Assembly: GCF_022554085.1 (NCBI RefSeq)
Contig: NZ_JAKFYR010000006.1
Coordinates: 241,559-305,558, forward strand
DNA from: Rhodococcus sp. CH91
Lineage (GTDB): Bacteria > Actinomycetota > Actinomycetes > Mycobacteriales > Mycobacteriaceae
DNA: 64,000 nt
Direction: 5' to 3'
A model generated the notes under the pieces. The model saw nothing but the letters and a program-made list of their open reading frames with translations. It was not told the DNA's origin and ran no database searches. Below, in pieces: positions 59,949 through 64,000 of the stretch. The stretch's first letter is position 1, and each line of letters opens with the position of its first letter. The translations under genes were made by a program, and so were the position numbers.

Positions 59949-60799
59949 CCACTCGGACCGGCGAACCGGCGCACGGGCCGTCCGACCCGATCGCATCGGG
60001 CCGGGGCGTGCGGGACAGGTCCCCGGGTCTGCACCGCAGAATCACACTGTCGGCCGTGGACCAGTGGTGGGTGCTCACGACCCGCTCGCTGCGCACGATG
60101 GCGCGATACGGCGAACTCGTGATCGCGGTGATCGCACCCTTCGTCTTCGGACTGGGCTTCTATCTCCCGCTCAAGTTCGTCATGCAGATGCAGGGCATCG
60201 ACTACGCCCAGTTCCTCATGCCGATCATCGTCCTGCAGTCGATGGCGTTCACGGCGATCTCCGCCGCCCAGATGGCATCCCAGGAAGCGACGACCGGTTT
60301 GACCAGCAGGTTGCAGACCATGCCGGTCGCGGCCGCCGTTCCCTTGCTCGCGCGGATGACCGCCAGCATGGTGAGATCGGTGATCTCCCTCCTCGCCGCG
60401 CTCGGGTTCGGGTACGCGATCGGATTCCGTTTCTCGGCCGGCATCGGTCAGGCCGCCCTGTTCTGCGCGACCGCCTTGGCCATCAGCCTGGTGCTGTGCC
60501 TCGGCGCCGATGCGATCGGAAGTCTGTCCCGGAGTCCGGAGGCGACCTCACAGGCTCTGACGCTTCCGCAGTTGATCCTCGGAATGCTGTCCTGCGGATT
60601 CGTTCCGGAAGAGGGGTTCCCCGAATGGATCAGGCCGTTCGTCCGGAACCAGCCGATCTCGCAGTTCTCGTTCGCGATGCGCGATATGGCACAGGACGGC
60701 GTGACGTGGGAGGTCTTGCGGCCGAGCGTGTTCTGGCTGGCAGGGCTCTTCCTGATATGCCTTCCCGCAGCCGTGTGGGCCTCGACGAGGAGGAAATGA
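59945..60799 (+). CDS. ABC-2 type permease, DrrB-like
   Basis: 284 residues with about six transmembrane segments (for example LVIAVIAPFVFGLGFYLPL and QAALFCATALAISLVLCLGA). ABC-2 membrane protein features are QFLMPIIVLQSMAFTAISAA and the loop GFVPEEGFPEWIRPFVRNQP. The GTG at 59945 overlaps the ATPase stop. It pairs with the following permease, indicating a heterodimeric channel. Confidence 0.9.
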   Translation: MTTRTGEPAHGPSDPIASGRGVRDRSPGLHRRITLSAVDQWWVLTTRSLRTMARYGELVIAVIAPFVFGLGFYLPLKFVMQMQGIDYAQFLMPIIVLQSMAFTAISAAQMASQEATTGLTSRLQTMPVAAAVPLLARMTASMVRSVISLLAALGFGYAIGFRFSAGIGQAALFCATALAISLVLCLGADAIGSLSRSPEATSQALTLPQLILGMLSCGFVPEEGFPEWIRPFVRNQPISQFSFAMRDMAQDGVTWEVLRPSVFWLAGLFLICLPAAVWASTRRK

Positions 60800-60803
60800 A
60801 GGA

Positions 60804-61652
60804 ATGAGCGAGATCGTCGACCCTTCGCACCGGCTCGACCGGACCTTCGCTTATCCGGCTCCGGACCTCGTCCGCGCGGAAAGTTCTCTCGGAGCACTGT
60901 GGGAACACAGCCGCCTCCAGTGCGGGCGGCTGCTGCTGCGGTGGGCTCGCGATCCGGCCACCCTGATCCAGGCACTGATCTATCCCGCCCTGACCCTGGT
61001 GATGTTCCGCATCGTGCTCGGCGACAGCATCACGTCTGTGACGGGACACCCCTCCATTTTCGGCACGGTCCCGATGATCGTGCTGGTGGGTGCGATGTTC
61101 GGATCCGTGGTGAGCGCGGTGGGACTACGGGACGAACGCGATTCGGGTCTGCTCGCACGGTTCTACACGTTGCCCATCCACCGCTCCGCAGGGCTCGTGG
61201 GCAGGCTCATGGCGGAGACGACGCGGATCTTCGTGACCTCGCTCGTCATCTTCGCCGCGGGCATGCTGATGGGATTCCGATTCACCCAGGGCGTCGGCGC
61301 CACGGTGCTCATCTTCGTGGTGCCACTCGTCTTCGGCCTCGGTTTCGCCCTCATGGTGACGACCCTGGCGACACTGCCCGGCCGGTTCCCCCTGGTGGAG
61401 ACGGTCTCGATCGTGTGCACCATGTTGATGTTCTTCAACTCGGGATTCGTGCCGGTGATGGCCTACCCCGCCTGGTTGCAACCGGTCGTGGCGAATCAGC
61501 CGATGTCCTGCGCGATCGACACCATGCGGGCGTTGGCGATGGGAGGTCCGGTCGCCGAACCGTTCGTCAAGACCCTCGCGTGGTCGATCGGGACGGTGGC
61601 GGTATTCGCATGGCCCGCCATCCGGGGGTACCGCAGGGCAGCACAGAGCTGA
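60804..61652 (+). CDS. ABC-2 type permease, DrrC-like
   Basis: 282 residues, about six transmembrane segments (ALIYPALTLVMFRIVLGDS, TSLVIFAAGMLMGFRF, VPLVFGLGFALMVTTLA). The motif NSGFVPVMAYPAWLQPVVAN parallels the GFVP loop of its partner. It is 4 bp after that gene, with AGGAAATGAAGGA before the ATG. The three genes form one operon resembling DrrABC exporters. Confidence 0.9.
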   Translation: MSEIVDPSHRLDRTFAYPAPDLVRAESSLGALWEHSRLQCGRLLLRWARDPATLIQALIYPALTLVMFRIVLGDSITSVTGHPSIFGTVPMIVLVGAMFGSVVSAVGLRDERDSGLLARFYTLPIHRSAGLVGRLMAETTRIFVTSLVIFAAGMLMGFRFTQGVGATVLIFVVPLVFGLGFALMVTTLATLPGRFPLVETVSIVCTMLMFFNSGFVPVMAYPAWLQPVVANQPMSCAIDTMRALAMGGPVAEPFVKTLAWSIGTVAVFAWPAIRGYRRAAQS

Positions 61653-61674
61653 CCCTGCGGCACCGGCACGACGA

Positions 61675-62535
61675 TCAACGGACGGGCAGCGCCCTACCCG
61701 ACCCGCCGAAGAGCGCACGCTTGAGCGAGAAGCGCTTCCGGGTGGGGTCGTACGGACGGTAGGCGAGCCATACGGCCACGTGCCCGAACCAGTGCGACAG
61801 TGCAGCGAGACGGATCCGGGCGCCCTCGATGCCGTGCACGCGGCCGGTCTCGAGCGTGGCCTTGACGTAGGTCACGAATCGGATCGGCGAGGTGTACGCA
61901 CGGCGTGGTGAGACCTCGACGCGCATCTGGTCGAGCTGGGCGATCTCGTAACCCGCTTTCGCGAGACAGATCCCCAGGTCGAAATCCTCGTGGACGCCGG
62001 GATCGACGCAGACCTGGTCGCGAACGGTCTTCCAGGCGTCGTACCGGATCGCCATGTTCGCGCCGTGCATATTGGCGAGACGGCGCTCGCATCCGAGCAT
62101 TCCACGCGCGACCTGCCAGTCCACGGACCAACGTTTGAGTCTGCGGTACGGCGAGTCGTACGAATCGTTGAGTCCGGTCACTCCACCCACACGCTCGGTG
62201 TCGCCGCGGCCGAAATAGTCGAGAATGTCGCGTGCCCACGTACTCGTGACCCGGGTATCCGCGTCGATTCTTCCGAGAATGTCGCCGGTGGCCTCGTCGA
62301 ATCCCCGATTCCGGGCGAATACCACACCGGGTTCCATTTCGGAGATCATTCGGACGAGAGGGTGCTTTTCCGAATACGAACGAACGATTTCGGCGGTGGA
62401 ATCCGTCGAATTATTGTCGACGACAATAATCTCGTGGATGTCCAGCCGCTGCTCCAGCAACGATTCCAGGCAAGGGCCGATATATTCCTCTTCGTTGTAT
62501 ACCGGCACGATTACCGACAATCTCGATCCCGACAT
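61675..62535 (-). CDS. Family 2 glycosyltransferase
   Basis: 286 residues from ATG 62535 (MSGSRLSVIVPVYNEEEYIG). GT-A fold: VIVPVYNEEEYI, VVDNNSTDSTAEIV, and the metal DXD as RIDADTRV; a possible acceptor/catalytic Asp lies in HEDFDLGICLAKAGY. The frame runs to a TTG at 62604, but a candidate promoter overlaps that part, which supports the shorter form. It is probably a membrane-associated transferase of sugar to an envelope polymer or lipid; donor and acceptor are unknown. Confidence 0.85.
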   Translation of the reverse strand: MSGSRLSVIVPVYNEEEYIGPCLESLLEQRLDIHEIIVVDNNSTDSTAEIVRSYSEKHPLVRMISEMEPGVVFARNRGFDEATGDILGRIDADTRVTSTWARDILDYFGRGDTERVGGVTGLNDSYDSPYRRLKRWSVDWQVARGMLGCERRLANMHGANMAIRYDAWKTVRDQVCVDPGVHEDFDLGICLAKAGYEIAQLDQMRVEVSPRRAYTSPIRFVTYVKATLETGRVHGIEGARIRLAALSHWFGHVAVWLAYRPYDPTRKRFSLKRALFGGSGRALPVR

Positions 62536-62603
62536 GTATTCAAGGCAAGCACGCACGGGCGCGCCGTGCACCACCAGTTGCGCGCGCTGTGGCATACGAC
62601 ACA

Positions 62604-62633
62604 ATTATCTGCTCGATTTATCGCCATTGTCCG
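62604..62633 (-). promoter_or_regulatory. Candidate promoter of the glycosyltransferase gene
   Basis: Minus-strand CGGACA (62628-62633) and GATAAT (62604-62609) are 18 bp apart in an AT-rich stretch. This implies a leader of about 62 nt before ATG 62535. Confidence 0.45.
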
Positions 62634-62669
62634 GAATCAGTGGACGGACGAACATCTCGGCGAAACAGA

Positions 62670-62698
62670 CGAGGGGCCCGCCGGAAGCGGGCCCCTCG
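62670..62698 (-). terminator. Terminator after the second mycolyltransferase gene
   Basis: A 12-bp perfect stem (62670-62681 with 62687-62698) with a 5-nt loop lies 37 bp after the stop, before the glycosyltransferase promoter. Confidence 0.75.
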
Positions 62699-62735
62699 GA
62701 AATCGGTCGCGTGACGTCCGGTCACGCTCTGCGGG

Positions 62736-63803
62736 TCACTCCGCGGCGGGATCGAGAGCCTTCGACAGCACCGGCCACGAATCCTTCAGATCGTCCTGCC
62801 AGTACCCCCACGAGTGGGAGCCGGAGTCGCGGAAGTTGTAGGTCGCGGGGATGTCGAGCTCGTCGAGGCGATTCTTCAGGTTGTGCGTGCAGTAGTTGGT
62901 GGCAGCTTCGATCACGCCACCGACGACCACCTGGTTCGCGAGCACTTCGACGTTCCCGTCGATGCCGGGACCGTCGAGGGTGTCGTACGGTCCGGGCAGG
63001 CCGTTGCCGTTGGAAATGTAGAGGTCGAGACCGCGGAGACCCTCGGCGTTGACGTACGGGTCGTTCTCGACCCACGCCGGATCGTCCGTCGGGCCCCACA
63101 TGTTGGTGGTGTCGCCGCCGCCCCACGTCTCGACGGTCAGCTTCACGAACTGCTGGCCGATCGGATCGGAGGTCTGTGCACACCCGCTGTAGGCCGCCAC
63201 ACCCCGGTAGAGGCCCGGCGCAGCAATCGGCATCTGGAGCACCGAGGTGCCGGACGAGGACAGACCGGCGATCGCATTGATGCCGTTCGTGCCGAGCAGC
63301 TCGTCGATCAGCGGCGGGATCTCCTCCGTCAGGAAGGTCGTCCACTTGTTGACGCCGAGCTCAGGATCCTCGTTCTTCCAGTCGGCGTAGTAGCTCCACC
63401 GCCCGCCGATCGGCGAGACGACGTTGATGTTCTTGTCCGCGAAGAACTCGCGGGCATCGGTGCGGTACCGCCAGGTGGCACTGTCCTCGCCACCGCCGGC
63501 ACCGTTGAGCATGTACAGCGTGGAGCGGGGCTCACTGATGTCGCGCGGACGCCACACATCGAGCTGCACTTCCTTGTCCATCGACGCGGAGTAGACGTAG
63601 ACGATCACTTCGTGCTCGTTCAACGGCCGAAGTCTGGTGATCTTCGAACCGTTGGGCGAGGTGACCGCAGGGATGGCAGCCGTGCCATCGGTGAGCGGGT
63701 CGGCTGCGGCGACACCCGTGAAGGGAACCGTAGCGAGAGCTGCGGCGAGTACGACGCCCCCCATCAGCCCCGCGAGACGGGCCGGTCTACTGGCACGCAC
63801 CAT
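62736..63803 (-). CDS. Antigen-85-type mycolyltransferase
   Basis: 355 residues from ATG 63803, which has AAAGGTG 9 bases upstream; an in-frame GTG at 63851 is less likely. A signal peptide with cleavage near GVAAADP precedes the alpha/beta hydrolase domain. [36 protein letters not shown], nucleophile S182 in AGLSSSGTSVLQ, NMWGPTDDPAWVENDPYVNA and His in GSHSWGYWQDDL define the family. It is more complete in the WGP/NDPYVNA region than the truA-linked paralog. The role is mycolate transfer in the outer envelope. The Cys pair in YSGCAQT and TNYCTHN may be a disulfide. Confidence 0.93.
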   Translation of the reverse strand: MVRASRPARLAGLMGGVVLAAALATVPFTGVAAADPLTDGTAAIPAVTSPNGSKITRLRPLNEHEVIVYVYSASMDKEVQLDVWRPRDISEPRSTLYMLNGAGGGEDSATWRYRTDAREFFADKNINVVSPIGGRWSYYADWKNEDPELGVNKWTTFLTEEIPPLIDELLGTNGINAIAGLSSSGTSVLQMPIAAPGLYRGVAAYSGCAQTSDPIGQQFVKLTVETWGGGDTTNMWGPTDDPAWVENDPYVNAEGLRGLDLYISNGNGLPGPYDTLDGPGIDGNVEVLANQVVVGGVIEAATNYCTHNLKNRLDELDIPATYNFRDSGSHSWGYWQDDLKDSWPVLSKALDPAAE

Positions 63804-63875
63804 CTGTTCATACACCTTTGCTGTCGGCACCTTCGTGCAATCGAACGCCACCGGGTGAAGCTTTGATCTGCCATT

Positions 63876-63892
63876 CCGGTATCGGCTACCGG
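63876..63892. promoter_or_regulatory. Inverted repeat upstream of the mycolyltransferase gene
   Basis: CCGGTA, five bases, TACCGG forms a perfect 6-bp dyad 73 bp upstream of the start codon. It is a plausible regulator site; no known motif is recognised. Confidence 0.35.
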
Positions 63893-63926
63893 TTCGGTCA
63901 CGTTACCTCACCGGAGAACGAGAAGA

Positions 63927-64000
63927 TCATCCCGACGACACGGCCGCACCCTCGAGCAACCGGCGCACGATCGAGAAGACCTCCGGCGACATCATCTGCC
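63927..64000 (-). CDS. C-terminal end of an unidentified gene
   Basis: A minus-strand frame enters from the right edge and ends at TGA 63927-63929. The last residues (QMMSPEVFSIVRRLLEGAAV, then SSG) have strongly GC-biased third codon positions, unlike the other two frames. Too short to identify. Confidence 0.45.
   Translation of the reverse strand, partial: QMMSPEVFSIVRRLLEGAAVSSG

Overview
The window reads as chromosomal DNA of a mycolic-acid-containing actinobacterium, most likely Rhodococcus or a close Nocardiaceae relative (inference). It is very GC-rich and uses many GTG and TTG starts. It encodes two antigen-85-type mycolyltransferases, WhiB3, SigD with its anti-sigma factor RsdA, and a GroEL with a His-rich tail. 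From position 1 to about 56 kb the gene order largely follows the mycobacterial Rv3412-to-rpsJ neighbourhood, so this is mainly conserved core chromosome rather than a mobile island. I saw no tRNA, rRNA, CRISPR array, insertion sequence or prophage.

Left part (1-18.6 kb): the 3' end of a DUF5319 gene; rsdA-sigD; a TPR-like hypothetical gene; whiB3; groES-groEL behind a CIRCE operator; and, divergent from groES, a membrane-anchored Hsp70-like ATPase with a Pro/Thr-rich outer tail. Next comes a compact minus-strand run: alr, an alpha/beta hydrolase, tsaE, tsaB, rimI and tsaD (t6A tRNA modification plus D-alanine supply), preceded by nnr and glmS. A plus-strand hydrolase follows, and then a two-gene cistron whose products look like type VII secretion substrates: one has a WDG motif, the other an EspC-like YxxxE motif.

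Middle part (18.7-39.3 kb): glmM and rpsI-rplM lead into a complete ESX-4 type VII secretion locus: esxT, esxU, an Rv3446c-type gene, eccC, eccD, mycP, eccB and, unlike M. tuberculosis ESX-4, eccE. A TetR/FMN-reductase pair faces an acyl-CoA dehydrogenase. These are followed by an APH-type kinase and a mycolyltransferase gene that overlaps the end of truA by four bases.

Right part (39.3-64 kb): the rplQ-rpoA-rpsD-rpsK-rpsM-rpmJ-infA, map-adk-secY, spc and S10 ribosomal clusters, all on the minus strand. Strong hairpins and candidate promoters split them into several transcripts; dtd is inserted on the plus strand. Beyond rpsJ are a Tat-type exported amidase, a DrrABC-type ABC exporter, a family 2 glycosyltransferase, a second mycolyltransferase and the 3' end of one more gene.

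Functional themes are cell-envelope construction (GlmS, GlmM, Alr, mycolyltransferases), protein export (SecY, ESX-4), translation and stress response (GroES/EL, SigD, WhiB3). The most interesting element is the WDG/YxxxE gene pair near ESX-4, a candidate undescribed effector module. The Hsp70-like membrane protein opposite the CIRCE-controlled groES is the second.
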